A DNA stretch of 64,000 nt from Thalassospira sp. GTDB lineage: Bacteria; Pseudomonadota; Alphaproteobacteria; Rhodospirillales; Thalassospiraceae. Below, piece after piece: positions 1 to 8,916 of this stretch. A program made the position numbers and the translations under genes. The stretch spans positions 79,751-143,750 of the forward strand of contig NZ_PAQR01000054.1 in NCBI RefSeq assembly GCF_002709775.1, written 5' to 3'. The first letter of the stretch is position 1, and each line of letters opens with the position of its first letter. The notes under the pieces were generated by a model that saw only the letters and a list, made by a program, of their open reading frames with translations, ran no database searches and had not been told where the DNA came from.

Positions 1-2207
1 TAGGTCGTGCCATCATCCATCACCACTTTTTCTTTCAGGTGGCGCGGGTAGGGATGAATGGCCAGACGGTTTTCATCGCTGATCACCTTTGGCGTTACCT
101 TGATTCGGGCATCAAGGGCAATCACGCCTTCGCGGTCGGCCAGAAGCGGGTTCATATCAAGTTCAAGAACCTCGCCAAGCTGAACAACCAGTTGCGACAG
201 GCGCACCAGCGTCATGTAAAGCTCTTCAAGGTTGACCGCCGGTACATCGCGGTATCCTTGCAGAAGTTTATGGATACGCGTGCCTTCGACCAGTTCGCGA
301 GCAAGCTTCATGTTAAGTGGCGGCAGGGCCATGGCACGGTCGCGAACGACCTCGACCTCGACACCGCCATGACCGAACAGAATGACCGGGCCAAAGATCG
401 GGTCGGTGGTCATGCCAACGATTAGTTCACGTGCACCGGCGCGTTTGACCATTTCCTGAACGGTAAAGCCGCGCAGGCGGGCTTCCGGGAATTTTTCACG
501 GATGATGCGTTGCATTTTCTCGGCAGCAGCCCGAACTTCTTCGCCGTTTTCAAGGTTCAGGATCACGCCGCCGACATCGGATTTGTGACTGATGTCATCG
601 GACAGGATCTTGAGTGCGACGGGACGACCGATCTTTTCGGCCTTGGTCACGGCATCCTGCACATCAAGTGCAGCAAAGGTTTTGACCGTATTGATGCCAA
701 AGCATTCAAGAACCGATTTCGCTTCCGGTTCGGTCAGCATGTGGCGGCCGGCATGGATCGCCGAATGAATGATGCTGCGCGCCTTGTCGATATCAGGCGT
801 GAAATCGTGCGGCACCGATGGCGGTGTTTCCATCAACAGATCTTGCAACTTGCGGAAATTGACCATGTGTTGGAAGGCGGCAACCGCGTTTTCCGGCGTG
901 CGATATGTCGGAATACCCGCGGCATAGAACATGTTGCGGGCCTCGGCCACGGTGGCTTCACCAACCCAGTTGGTCAGGATGTTCTTTTTGCTGCCCTTGA
1001 TGGTGTCAATCACGCCTTGTGCGACTTCAACCGGATCGGTAATCGCAGTCGGGGCATGCATGACCAGCAAGCTGTCGATGTTTTTGTCTTTCAGGACCGC
1101 ATCAATGGTCTTGGCATAGCGTTCACCGGGTGCATCACCAATGATGTCGACCGGGTTGGCATGCGACCAGGTCGGCGGCAGAACTTCGTCCAGTGCGGCG
1201 ATGGTTTCGTCTTCAAGGTGTGCCAATTGGCCCTGACGTTCGATCAGGGCATCAACCGCCAACACCCCAATCCCGCCACCATTGGTCACGATGCCAAGCT
1301 TGTCACCACGGAACGGGCGCATGCGTGACAGCGTTTCGGCGGCCGAGAACATTTCACTGACGGTATACACACGCAAAACACCGGCCCGTTTGATCGCCGC
1401 GTCAAAGACGTCATCGGCGCCAGCAAGGGCGCCGGTATGCGAAGCTGCCGCTGCGGCACCCTCGGCAAAGCGACCGGACTTGATGCACAGGATCGGCTTG
1501 TTGCGTGACGCAGCACGGGCGGCAGAGATGAAGCTTCGGCGTTCGTGGATCGACTCAATATAAAGCATAATCGCGCGGGTATCAGGATCGGACCCGAGAT
1601 AGTCGATCACATCGCCGAAATCGACGTCATCGCATTCACCCAGCGAAATGAAGTGCGAAAACCCGATTCCGCGTGCAGCAGCCCAGTCAAGAACAGCGGT
1701 GCATAGCGCGCCGGACTGAGAAACAAACGCAATCTTGCCGGGGCCAATGCTTTGATGGCTGAAGCTGGCATTAAGGCCAATGCCCGGCACCATCAGACCC
1801 AGACAGTTCGGGCCAAGCAGGCGGATCTTTTTCGAGGCCGCAATATCAAGCATCGCCTGTTTAACATTGCGTTCTTCGTCATATTGTTCGGCACTAAGGC
1901 CCGCGGTCAGAACGATCGCGGCAAGGCATCCTTTTTCCGCCAGACATTCCATGACCGGGACAACGCCCTTGGGCGGCACACAGATCACGGCAAGTTCCGG
2001 AACCACCGGAAGGCTGTTGACGTCCGGATAGGCCAAAACGCCGCCAATCGATTGACTGCGCGGGTTCACCGGCATGATCGGGCCATCAAATCCACCTGCC
2101 AACAGGTTTTTCATGAGGACACTGCCAACAGAATGCGGGCGATTGGACGCGCCAATCACGGCTACCGATTTCGGTTTAAAGAGATGATCGAGGTTGATTG
2201 TACTCAT
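1..2207 (-). CDS. Pat-like bifunctional acyl-CoA synthetase (NDP-forming)/GNAT acetyltransferase, cut by the window edge
   Basis: About 735 residues are visible; the C-terminus lies beyond base 1. The N-terminus has a CoA-binding Rossmann motif (SVAVIGASNR, residues 14-23). Near residue 256 is SHTGALAGADDVFDAAI, typical of NDP-forming acyl-CoA synthetases, followed by the ATP-grasp part. The last visible residues (YPRHLKEKV, then MDDGTT) match the linker that leads into a GNAT domain in Pat/YfiQ-type protein acetyltransferases, so a GNAT domain very likely follows outside the window. In that family the ligase half is often catalytically inactive and senses acetyl-CoA or other ligands, while the GNAT half acetylates lysines of proteins such as acetyl-CoA synthetase. 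The start (ATG at 2207) places the CoA-binding motif at the usual distance. An ADP-forming acetyl-CoA synthetase without GNAT is the alternative. Confidence 0.85.
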   Translation of the reverse strand, partial: MSTINLDHLFKPKSVAVIGASNRPHSVGSVLMKNLLAGGFDGPIMPVNPRSQSIGGVLAYPDVNSLPVVPELAVICVPPKGVVPVMECLAEKGCLAAIVLTAGLSAEQYDEERNVKQAMLDIAASKKIRLLGPNCLGLMVPGIGLNASFSHQSIGPGKIAFVSQSGALCTAVLDWAAARGIGFSHFISLGECDDVDFGDVIDYLGSDPDTRAIMLYIESIHERRSFISAARAASRNKPILCIKSGRFAEGAAAAASHTGALAGADDVFDAAIKRAGVLRVYTVSEMFSAAETLSRMRPFRGDKLGIVTNGGGIGVLAVDALIERQGQLAHLEDETIAALDEVLPPTWSHANPVDIIGDAPGERYAKTIDAVLKDKNIDSLLVMHAPTAITDPVEVAQGVIDTIKGSKKNILTNWVGEATVAEARNMFYAAGIPTYRTPENAVAAFQHMVNFRKLQDLLMETPPSVPHDFTPDIDKARSIIHSAIHAGRHMLTEPEAKSVLECFGINTVKTFAALDVQDAVTKAEKIGRPVALKILSDDISHKSDVGGVILNLENGEEVRAAAEKMQRIIREKFPEARLRGFTVQEMVKRAGARELIVGMTTDPIFGPVILFGHGGVEVEVVRDRAMALPPLNMKLARELVEGTRIHKLLQGYRDVPAVNLEELYMTLVRLSQLVVQLGEVLELDMNPLLADREGVIALDARIKVTPKVISDENRLAIHPYPRHLKEKVVMDDGTT

Positions 2208-2445
2208 CGCCAAATTGCGCCTTGTCCTGTGTGGGCGGGGCCGGGGTTTGGCCAATTCGCCCTATATGGTGATGCATGCGCCGGTTTGTCAGCACAGCAT
2301 TCATGATGCAGTGCGGTATTTTAGAGCGATGCCAATTATATTGATTTGTTGTGCATCAATAAAGCACTGCCACCACGAAGTTTTTATGGCAGTGCGATGC
2401 GGCAAAATTTGGGGATAGCTGGCAGAACCGGGCAGGCGGCCTTGA

Positions 2446-2763
2446 TTAATGGACGTGCCCGTGGTGGCCTTCCTCGTCAAAGCGTTCCGATTCCTCGAGC
2501 CAGGCTTCAACCTCGGCCTGGGATGACATGGCCAGCGCGATTTCAAGATCACCCTGCACATGGGCAAGGCTGTCAAACATCGGGCACCAGCCAAAGGCCT
2601 GAATGCGCGGATCTGTGTTTGATGAAATCGTAAACAGTTCGCCGTCAATCGGATGAACCATTCCATGAATGGCGCCGCTGTCACCAATAATCAGCCAGCC
2701 ACGGGTGGATCCGGACAGGGTGGCGAGTTCGACTTCGCGCAGATCAATCTTTACGGTTTTCAT
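2446..2763 (-). CDS. Small hypothetical protein with His-rich C-terminus
   Basis: This encodes 105 residues beginning MKTVKIDLREVELATL. I do not recognise the family. It has no signal peptide or membrane segment, looks like a compact alpha/beta protein, and ends in an acidic stretch followed by GHHGHVH, a cluster of histidines that could bind a metal. The reading frame continues upstream through the tRNA-Asn gene, so the ATG at 2763 (downstream of the tRNA terminator) is the sensible start. It lies between the Pat-like gene and the tRNA-Asn gene, on the same strand as both. Codon use resembles the neighbours. Its function cannot be inferred from context. Confidence 0.7.
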   Translation of the reverse strand: MKTVKIDLREVELATLSGSTRGWLIIGDSGAIHGMVHPIDGELFTISSNTDPRIQAFGWCPMFDSLAHVQGDLEIALAMSSQAEVEAWLEESERFDEEGHHGHVH

Positions 2764-2796
2764 GGCGCAAACATCCGTTATCTGACGTTCTAAAGC

Positions 2797-2830
2797 AAAA
2801 GGGACCGAACGTGATGTTCGGTCCCTTTTT
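2797..2830 (-). terminator. Intrinsic terminator after tRNA-Asn
   Basis: Perfect 14-bp inverted repeat AAAAGGGACCGAAC / GTTCGGTCCCTTTT with a GTGAT loop, a few bases past the tRNA 3' end. It has T-runs on both strands and can work in both directions. Confidence 0.85.
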
Positions 2831-2833
2831 AAT

Positions 2834-2909
2834 TGGCTCCGGCAGCAGGACTCGAACCTGCGACCCAATGATTAACAGTCATTTGCTCTACCAACTGAGC
2901 TATGCCGGA
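2834..2909 (-). tRNA. tRNA-Asn (anticodon GTT)
   Basis: A 76-nt cloverleaf on the minus strand: acceptor TCCGGCA pairs with TGCCGGA, discriminator G, encoded CCA, anticodon loop CTGTTAA (GTT), and T-loop GGTTCGAGTCC. It is identical in sequence to the tRNA-Asn at 3202-3277. Confidence 0.97.
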
Positions 2910-2944
2910 TCAGGCGTCGCGCGTCTTCCGATGCGCGTGGCAGG

Positions 2945-2973
2945 TGTATAATCAAACAGTCCGAGGGCCGCAA
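2945..2973 (-). promoter_or_regulatory. Putative sigma-70 promoter for tRNA-Asn copy 1
   Basis: On the minus strand there is TTGCGG, a 17-bp spacer and TATACA, ending about 35 bp upstream of the mature tRNA 5' end. The same TATACA box stands in front of the tRNA-Cys/tRNA-Asn pair. The rest of the 2910-3201 interval holds no convincing gene. Confidence 0.6.
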
Positions 2974-3170
2974 GACCTTTTTTGAGAAAATCCGGCCAAA
3001 ATCGCGTCTTTTTTCAACATGGTCACGTCCTGCTATCGACAGGCGGAATAGTGCTCTGCGGCATTTCCCAAATGGTTGAATTTGACTGAGGTTCACACAT
3101 TGTTATCGATGACGGGGGAGGTCTGCACGCACTGTTGAATGTGTGGGAATATAATTCTGGCCCAAAAGCA

Positions 3171-3200
3171 AAAACCCCCGGAACTGAGTTCCAGGGGTTT
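3171..3200 (-). terminator. Intrinsic terminator after the second tRNA-Asn
   Basis: Minus-strand hairpin AAACCCCTGGAAC / GTTCCGGGGGTTT with a 3-nt loop and a following T-run, starting two bases past the tRNA CCA end. Confidence 0.8.
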
Positions 3201-3201
3201 A

Positions 3202-3277
3202 TGGCTCCGGCAGCAGGACTCGAACCTGCGACCCAATGATTAACAGTCATTTGCTCTACCAACTGAGCTATGCCGGA
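3202..3277 (-). tRNA. tRNA-Asn (anticodon GTT), second copy
   Basis: Same 76-nt sequence as the copy at 2834-2909, with encoded CCA. It lies 4 nt downstream of tRNA-Cys and is probably co-transcribed with it. Confidence 0.97.
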
Positions 3278-3281
3278 CCAG

Positions 3282-3355
3282 TGGAGGCGCGAGCCGGAAT
3301 CGAACCGGCGTGCAAGGATTTGCAGTCCTCTGCGTAACCACTCCGCCATCGCGCC
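3282..3355 (-). tRNA. tRNA-Cys (anticodon GCA)
   Basis: A 74-nt cloverleaf on the minus strand: acceptor GGCGCGA pairs with TCGCGCC, discriminator T (the U73 identity base of tRNA-Cys), encoded CCA, anticodon loop CTGCAAA (GCA), and T-loop GGTTCGATTCC. It is first in a two-gene unit with tRNA-Asn. Confidence 0.97.
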
Positions 3356-3374
3356 TTCGCGTTGGCTGGAGCGG

Positions 3375-3404
3375 TGTATAGCCTCAACAAACATAGCCCG
3401 TCAA
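3375..3404 (-). promoter_or_regulatory. Putative sigma-70 promoter for tRNA-Cys/tRNA-Asn
   Basis: Minus-strand TTGACG, an 18-bp spacer and TATACA, placed about 20 bp before the tRNA-Cys 5' end. The -10 box is identical to that of the neighbouring tRNA-Asn promoter. Confidence 0.65.
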
Positions 3405-3456
3405 GCACCCAATTTTACATTTTTCCGAAGGCCCGAAGAATAGGCGCATGAAAAAG

Positions 3457-3489
3457 AAAAAACCGTCCGGGAAATCCTCCCGGACGGTT
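3457..3489 (-). terminator. Intrinsic terminator of the chemoreceptor gene
   Basis: Perfect 12-bp stem AACCGTCCGGGA / TCCCGGACGGTT followed on the minus strand by TTTTTTC, about 45 bp after the stop codon at 3533. Confidence 0.9.
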
Positions 3490-3532
3490 GTAATCGCTTA
3501 GACGTTTTGGCTGTCGATGGTCGCCAAATGAG

Positions 3533-5974
3533 TTAAGTGCTCGTTTTACCAAAGCGTTTTTCAAGCCAAGGTTTCAAGCGTTCCTCACGGATATTACTTG
3601 GCGCGAAATCGAGGTTGGCGATGGTATCAAGAGCGTGCTCGACCTCGAACGGGATGGTCGTGTTTGGCCCTTCAATGGTAATTTCACCTTTGGTGCCCTT
3701 GGTTACTGGATCGCTGAGTGACACTTTGGTCCCACCGGCTGAAATGTCGATGGTCTGACCGCGGATTGATTTTCCACCAACTTTTATCGTCACTGCAAGC
3801 TGTGCATCAAAACGTGGGTCTTTGCGGCGGTTGACCTCCGGAGTTGCCGTGCGAACGATTCGAACAAGGCTGGTGCGCAGTTCAGCGATGCTTGCATCGA
3901 CTTCTTCGGCGATCCGGTTCATGTCGGCCGCGCGGGTAAGGTTGTCTTGTGCTTCGGATGCAACATGACCAATCTTTTCGGTCACTTCGTTGGATGCTTC
4001 GGCCGTCTGGACAACGTTTCGGGCAATTTCCTGTGTCGCGTCATCCTGTTGACGGACATTGACCGCGACGTTTGAGGCAACCTCGTCAACCTTGCGGATG
4101 CTTGCGGTCATCTGCTGCACAGTGGAAACCACCGAGCCGGTAACATTCTGGATTTCTCCAAGCTGACGGGTGATTTCCTCGGTCGATTTTGCGGTCTGGT
4201 TGGCAAGGTTTTTCACTTCCTGCGCAACCACGGCAAAACCTTTGCCCGCATCGCCGGCGCGGGCTGCCTCGATGGTGGCGTTCAGGGCCAGAAGGTTCGT
4301 CTGGGCCGCAATGTCACCGATAAGTTCTGCGACTTCCCCAATGCGATCAACGCTATCCTTAAGCGACGTGACAGTTTGTTCTGCACTCTGTCCAGCCTGA
4401 TTGGCTTCAGCAGTAAGTGTCGTTGCCTCCTCAATCTGGCGGCTGATTTCACGGATCGATGCGGCCAGTTCTTCGGAGGCGCCAGAGACGGTTTCGGCGT
4501 TTGCCAGCGCCTCGTGGGCGGCAGCCGCAACGCTCTCGGAGTTCTCTGATACACGTTCCGAAGAGCCCGCCATATCGCCTGCTGCTGAGTTCAAGCGTTG
4601 TGTCTGATCAATGATCGACTGGACAACCTTTTGCAGTTCCTGTTCGACTGTTTCTGCAAGACCACGCAATGCGACAATTCGCTGGGTGTTGGCCTTGGCT
4701 TCATTTTCGTCGCGTTCCAAACGGTTATAGGCCAGTTTCGCATGCAAAGCGCGAAGCTGTTGGGTTAGGGACTTGAAGTCCGGCATTTCGGGAAGCGGGA
4801 TCAGATAGGCGGAATCATTTCGTGCTATCGCGTCAAAGTGTTTGCCCATTTCATCGAGCGGGCGGCGGAACTTGCGGATCAGCAGGGTCCCGTAGATTAG
4901 GGTGAGAACCGCCGCAGCCAAGAGGATTGCAGATGTAACAGTTACGGCGACAAAGAATGCTCCCCTTGCATCATTGACCTGATCTCCGACAATTGCATTT
5001 TGCACAATTGAAAGGTTGCCGATCTGTTCGGTTAACGGGTCTATTGTCTGATAGAGTTCGTCCTTTACCAGGGCATCGAGGGCAGATGTATCCTTTTCTA
5101 AGAATATCGTGCGCAACCGTTCGATCAATGCATCAGCAGGAGGGATAAGACCTTGCACTGCCTGAATTGTCTCGGCTTCCTCCGGGTCGGTGTTGCGCGC
5201 AAAATAGATTTCGAGGTTCTCTTTGATGCGTTTTTCCGCAAGGTCAATGCTATCGATACCCTCTTGCCAAGTGAAGTTGCCATTACGCACCTTATGCGAT
5301 GCATCAACGACAAATACCGCATAATCATCGGACACCTGCTTGAGAAGGTTTAGCGGTTTGACCCTGTTTTCATAAACACTCTCTAGTGCTTTCTCAGTCT
5401 GAAACTCACTATATAGGGCGTAGCCACCAATCAGAAACATGAGGGCGAGCAGTGTGCCGAACGCAAGCGCGAGAGATCCCTTGATGCCGGCAAAGAAGCC
5501 CTTGATCTTCGAAGCTGCACTAGTGTCAATGATCTCACCAAACTCAAGGCCAATATCTTTCGCTTCGCCCTTGCGAATATCGGCATAAACGCTCTCCGCG
5601 TGTTTCTTTTCTGCCGCTGTTGGCTTGGTTCGGATTGAGATGTAGCCGGTAACCTCGCCGTCTTCGATGGTCGGAGTGACATTCGCTCGGACCCAGTAAT
5701 GGTCGCCGTTCTTGGCTCGATTCTTTACAAGTCCTTGCCAAGGCACACCGCTTTTAATGGTCTGCCACAAATTGGCAAAGGCTTCCTTCGGCATATCTGG
5801 ATGACGCACCAGATTGTGCGGAGAGCCGACTAACTCCTCATCGCTAAATCCGCTGATATCAACGAAGGCTTTGTTCGAAAACTCGATACGTCCCCCAGTG
5901 TCCGTTTTCGAGACAAGGATATCCTTGTCATCCATTTCAACTTCGCGATTGGTGATAGGACCATTATCACGCAT
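3533..5974 (-). CDS. Methyl-accepting chemotaxis protein with N-terminal PAS and C-terminal PilZ domain
   Basis: This 813-residue protein starts with an Aer-type PAS domain (about 15-118; [10 protein letters not shown] and [13 protein letters not shown] are typical). A membrane segment follows (about 166-187), then a periplasmic loop of roughly 150 residues, a second membrane segment (about 338-366), HAMP, and the signalling hairpin whose tip includes [15 protein letters not shown]. The C-terminus (about 715-808) has the two halves of a PilZ c-di-GMP site: RRKDPR and, about 26 residues later, DISAGG. It should feed the Che phosphorelay, with redox or ligand sensing by PAS and possible modulation by c-di-GMP. 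No che genes lie nearby, so it is an orphan receptor. ATG 5974 gives about 14 residues before PAS; the ATG at codon 14 is an alternative. Confidence 0.93.
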   Translation of the reverse strand: MRDNGPITNREVEMDDKDILVSKTDTGGRIEFSNKAFVDISGFSDEELVGSPHNLVRHPDMPKEAFANLWQTIKSGVPWQGLVKNRAKNGDHYWVRANVTPTIEDGEVTGYISIRTKPTAAEKKHAESVYADIRKGEAKDIGLEFGEIIDTSAASKIKGFFAGIKGSLALAFGTLLALMFLIGGYALYSEFQTEKALESVYENRVKPLNLLKQVSDDYAVFVVDASHKVRNGNFTWQEGIDSIDLAEKRIKENLEIYFARNTDPEEAETIQAVQGLIPPADALIERLRTIFLEKDTSALDALVKDELYQTIDPLTEQIGNLSIVQNAIVGDQVNDARGAFFVAVTVTSAILLAAAVLTLIYGTLLIRKFRRPLDEMGKHFDAIARNDSAYLIPLPEMPDFKSLTQQLRALHAKLAYNRLERDENEAKANTQRIVALRGLAETVEQELQKVVQSIIDQTQRLNSAAGDMAGSSERVSENSESVAAAAHEALANAETVSGASEELAASIREISRQIEEATTLTAEANQAGQSAEQTVTSLKDSVDRIGEVAELIGDIAAQTNLLALNATIEAARAGDAGKGFAVVAQEVKNLANQTAKSTEEITRQLGEIQNVTGSVVSTVQQMTASIRKVDEVASNVAVNVRQQDDATQEIARNVVQTAEASNEVTEKIGHVASEAQDNLTRAADMNRIAEEVDASIAELRTSLVRIVRTATPEVNRRKDPRFDAQLAVTIKVGGKSIRGQTIDISAGGTKVSLSDPVTKGTKGEITIEGPNTTIPFEVEHALDTIANLDFAPSNIREERLKPWLEKRFGKTST

Positions 5975-6085
5975 GACAGGTGTTCCCCTAAATTGTACCG
6001 TATTGCGTCAAATCGTGGTGCATGGACGCCAAGCAAGAAGGCAAAGCGTTTTATTCAAGTGATGCTTGTGTTTAGATTATGAATA

Positions 6086-6099
6086 TATACCTAGGTATA
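6086..6099. promoter_or_regulatory. 14-bp perfect palindrome in the divergent chemoreceptor/PIMT-like intergenic region
   Basis: TATACCTAGGTATA sits in the 412-bp gap (5975-6386) between divergent genes. The gap is more AT-rich than its surroundings and holds no convincing gene. The palindrome could be an operator; its regulator is unknown. Confidence 0.35.
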
Positions 6100-6356
6100 G
6101 TTTTGCCTTGTGGTCGTGTAAAATGCTTTTTGTTGTAAGTTCTAACTCCCTGATTTTGACAAAGTTGTCATTGATCTGCTGCAAACCAGGCGAAATTGCT
6201 TCGTCGCGACATCGCGCGCAGATCAAAAGAACAGAAAATCCACGCTCAAAGAGGGGTTTGCGCTTGATCCGTGGTTGTCAGGTGCTTAAGTGCCAACTAT
6301 AAACAGGGCAATTGCCGTAGCCGTCTTTGGGGACAACTAAGGGGACTACGGTCTGT

Positions 6357-6368
6357 TTCTCGCGAGAA
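6357..6368. promoter_or_regulatory. 12-bp palindrome just upstream of the PIMT-like start
   Basis: TTCTCGCGAGAA ends 18 bp before the ATG at 6387. It could be an operator, or a small hairpin in the 5' untranslated region. No match to a known regulator is claimed. Confidence 0.3.
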
Positions 6369-6386
6369 TTTTCAGGTCAGATAATC

Positions 6387-7040
6387 ATGGATTACCAAAT
6401 CGCGCGCCATAACATGGTGGAAAATCAGGTTCGGACCAACAAGGTTACCGATCCGCTGGTCATCGCAGCGATGGAAGGGGTTCCGCGCGAACTGTTCCTG
6501 CCCGAAGGCAAGCGCGGCGTTGCCTATATCGACGAAGATATCGCAGTCGGCGGCGGTCGTTTCGCCATGGAGCCGATGGTGATCGCGCGTCTTATGCAGA
6601 ATGCCGAGATCGCCGAGACGGATGTGGCTCTGGTGATTGGCGCTGGCTATGGATATTCCAGTGCGCTGATTTCCCGCGTGGCGGAAACGGTCGTGGCCGT
6701 TGAAAGCGACAAGGAAATGGCTGCTGCTGCCGAGGCGACTTTCCAGGCCCAGAACTACGACAACGTTATCGTCGTCGAAGGTGATCTGGCGGCGGGTTAT
6801 GCCAAACAGGCACCTTATAATGTGATTGTTTTTGACGGTGCTGTTGCCGAAGTACCGGCAGCGATCCTTGAACAGGTTTCCGAAGGCGGTCGTTTGCTGG
6901 CTGTTGTCCGTGAGCCGGGCAAGGTTGGTGTGGCACGCCTTTATGAACGTGAAAACGGTGTCATTGGTCATCGTGATCTGTTTGATGCGAACATTCCGTA
7001 TCTTCCGGGCTTCGAGCCGGCCGACAGCTTTGTCTTCTGA
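6387..7040 (+). CDS. Divergent protein-L-isoaspartate O-methyltransferase-like protein
   Basis: This 217-residue class I methyltransferase belongs to the PIMT superfamily by overall pattern: MDYQIARHNMVENQVR start, GVPRELFLPE, and a SAM-binding glycine motif VIGAGYGYSSA. The segment that should carry the catalytic TISQP motif reads GGGRFAMEP (residues 55-63), so the canonical substrate-binding Ser/Thr residues are missing. The second PIMT in this window (30621) has the intact GQTISQP. This gene stands just before a rhodanese and tolC. The frame is open 60 bases further upstream, but the ATG at 6387 fits family length. It probably methylates something other than isoaspartyl residues, or has lost activity; that is inference. 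Confidence 0.8.
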   Translation: MDYQIARHNMVENQVRTNKVTDPLVIAAMEGVPRELFLPEGKRGVAYIDEDIAVGGGRFAMEPMVIARLMQNAEIAETDVALVIGAGYGYSSALISRVAETVVAVESDKEMAAAAEATFQAQNYDNVIVVEGDLAAGYAKQAPYNVIVFDGAVAEVPAAILEQVSEGGRLLAVVREPGKVGVARLYERENGVIGHRDLFDANIPYLPGFEPADSFVF

Positions 7041-7080
7041 TTTTGCTTTCGGAGTCTGAACGGGCGCGGATTGAGGATTG

Positions 7081-7404
7081 ATGGTGTTCGATATCAGTTG
7101 TGAAGAACTTGCATCGCGACTTGATGACGCATCACCGATTGCCTTGCTTGATGTCCGTGAAGACTGGGAGCTGGAAATCTGTGCGATCCGTCAGGCGCTT
7201 CATATTCCGCTTTCCGAACTGTCGGGCAGGGTGGATGAACTGGCGCCTGATGTGCCTCTGGCCATCATTTGTCATCACGGCGTTCGTAGTCGCCATGCTG
7301 GCAGGTTCCTTGAGGACCGTGGATTTAAAGAGGTTTTTAATGTTCGCGGCGGTATAGATGCATGGGCGCTTGAAGTTGAGCGCGATATGAGCCGCTACGA
7401 TTGA
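7081..7404 (+). CDS. Single-domain rhodanese-like protein
   Basis: The 107-residue protein is a single rhodanese domain. It contains LLDVREDWE (about 22-30), the active-site loop CHHGVRS with Cys64 in the CxxGxR form, and NVRGGIDAW near the end. Such small rhodaneses carry sulfane sulfur as a persulfide on the cysteine and are usually cytoplasmic (GlpE-like or sulfur carriers). The gene starts 40 bp after the PIMT-like gene and precedes tolC, probably in the same transcript. A TTG immediately upstream could also start translation. The specific sulfur acceptor is unknown. Confidence 0.88.
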   Translation: MVFDISCEELASRLDDASPIALLDVREDWELEICAIRQALHIPLSELSGRVDELAPDVPLAIICHHGVRSRHAGRFLEDRGFKEVFNVRGGIDAWALEVERDMSRYD

Positions 7405-7548
7405 GAATGGCAATGACGGCGAAACGGGGCACATTACTTTTTTTTGATGCAAATGCCTCTTTTCTTGGAAAATTTTCCTTCCGTCGTTACCATACGTGAA
7501 ACTGCGCCGGGGTCGGGACTTGGTGTAGGATTTTACAAGGGTAGATAA

Positions 7549-8901
7549 ATGATCAAACGGTTCTTGCTGACCTGCAGTATTCTGGCGACCGGAGGCATGG
7601 TTGCCGGCGGCGCATCTGCAGAAAGTCTGGAAGACGCACTTATCAAGGCGTACCAGAGCAACCCGACACTTGAAGCCGGTCGCGCATCGCTGCGTTCGAC
7701 CGACGAAGAAATTTCCTCGGCCCTGTCAAACTGGCGGCCGAGTGTCAGCCTTTCCGGTAGCGCTGGCGTCCGTGACTACGAAACCGAAGTCAACGGCACC
7801 AAAACCGATAACAGCCTGACCCCTTATACGGTTGGCTTGGATGTTACCCAGCCGCTTTATCGTGGTGGCCGTACGACTGCAGAAACCGAACGTGCAGAAT
7901 CCCGCATCAAGGCAGCGCGCGCGTCCCTGCGCTCGACCGAGCAGGATGTGATGCTGCAGGTTTCAACGGCCTATTTCAACGTTCTGCGTGATACGGCGGT
8001 TGTCGAGCTTAACCAGAACAACGTTCGCGTTCTGGAACGTCAGCTTGAAGCAACACGTGATCGCTTTGCGGTTGGTGAAGTGACCCGTACCGACGTCTCC
8101 CAGGCTGAAGCACGCCTTGCCGGTGCAAAGGCTGATCTGATTTCGGCACAGGGTGCCTTGGCCAATACCCGTGCGCAGTATGAGCGCCTTGTTGGCAATC
8201 CGCCGAGCGATCTTGAAATTCCGAACCCGCTTGCGGGGCTGCCGACCAGCATTTCTGATGTCCTGTCGATCGCACAGGGTCAGCATCCGGACGTTCTGCA
8301 GGCGGTTTACACCGAAGAAGCAGCACAGTCTGACATTCGACTGAGCGAAGGTTCGCTGTATCCGGAAGTCAATCTGGCGGCTGGCGTTGAACGTGCACAC
8401 GAATCCTCGACCGAGGATTTCACAGCGGACAGCGCAGACATCATCGCGTCGGTTTCGATCCCGCTTTATCAGCAGGGTGCTGTTTTCTCGAACGTGCGTT
8501 CGGCCAAACAGACTGCCGGTCAGGCGCGCATTCAGATTGATGAGGCACGCCGTGCGGTGATCGAGAACGCCACCAGTGCCTGGGAAACGCTCGTAACGGC
8601 GCGTGCAAGCATCGAATCGCAGCAAGCACAGGTTTCATCGGCCGAAGTAGCCCTTGACGGTGTTCAGCGCGAAGCATCGGTTGGTTCGCGTACCGTTCTT
8701 GATGTGCTTGATCAGGAACAGGAACTGCTGCAGGCACGTGTGGACCTTGTGGGATCGCGTCGTGATGCCGCGGTTGCCGAATTCCAGGTGAAGGCTGCCA
8801 TGGGCGCGCTCAATGCGCAGGTCCTCGGTCTGCCAGTCGAAATTTATGACACTGAGTCCAACTATAATAAGGTCAAGGGCCAGTGGTGGGGAACGGATTG
8901 A
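7549..8901 (+). CDS. tolC: TolC-family outer membrane channel protein
   Basis: This 450-residue protein begins with a Sec signal peptide (MIKRFLLTCSILATGGMVAG, cleavage after GASA, about residue 24). The mature part starts ESLEDALIKAYQSNPTLEAG, the typical opening of TolC-type outer membrane factors, and has the two tandem halves of alternating helix and strand (the first-half AYFNVLRDTAVVELNQNNV and the second-half VLDQEQELLQARVDLV are recognisable). It forms the trimeric outer-membrane exit duct for type I secretion and multidrug efflux. No inner-membrane pump or adaptor gene is adjacent, so it probably serves several systems. A 144-bp gap separates it from the rhodanese gene. Confidence 0.93.
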   Translation: MIKRFLLTCSILATGGMVAGGASAESLEDALIKAYQSNPTLEAGRASLRSTDEEISSALSNWRPSVSLSGSAGVRDYETEVNGTKTDNSLTPYTVGLDVTQPLYRGGRTTAETERAESRIKAARASLRSTEQDVMLQVSTAYFNVLRDTAVVELNQNNVRVLERQLEATRDRFAVGEVTRTDVSQAEARLAGAKADLISAQGALANTRAQYERLVGNPPSDLEIPNPLAGLPTSISDVLSIAQGQHPDVLQAVYTEEAAQSDIRLSEGSLYPEVNLAAGVERAHESSTEDFTADSADIIASVSIPLYQQGAVFSNVRSAKQTAGQARIQIDEARRAVIENATSAWETLVTARASIESQQAQVSSAEVALDGVQREASVGSRTVLDVLDQEQELLQARVDLVGSRRDAAVAEFQVKAAMGALNAQVLGLPVEIYDTESNYNKVKGQWWGTD

Positions 8902-8916
8902 TTTGTTGATGGTCGG

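Noticed and set aside
7467..7478. GGAAAATTTTCC palindrome upstream of tolC
   Set aside because: Low-complexity AT core makes a 12-bp palindrome unremarkable, and it is not placed at a clear promoter.
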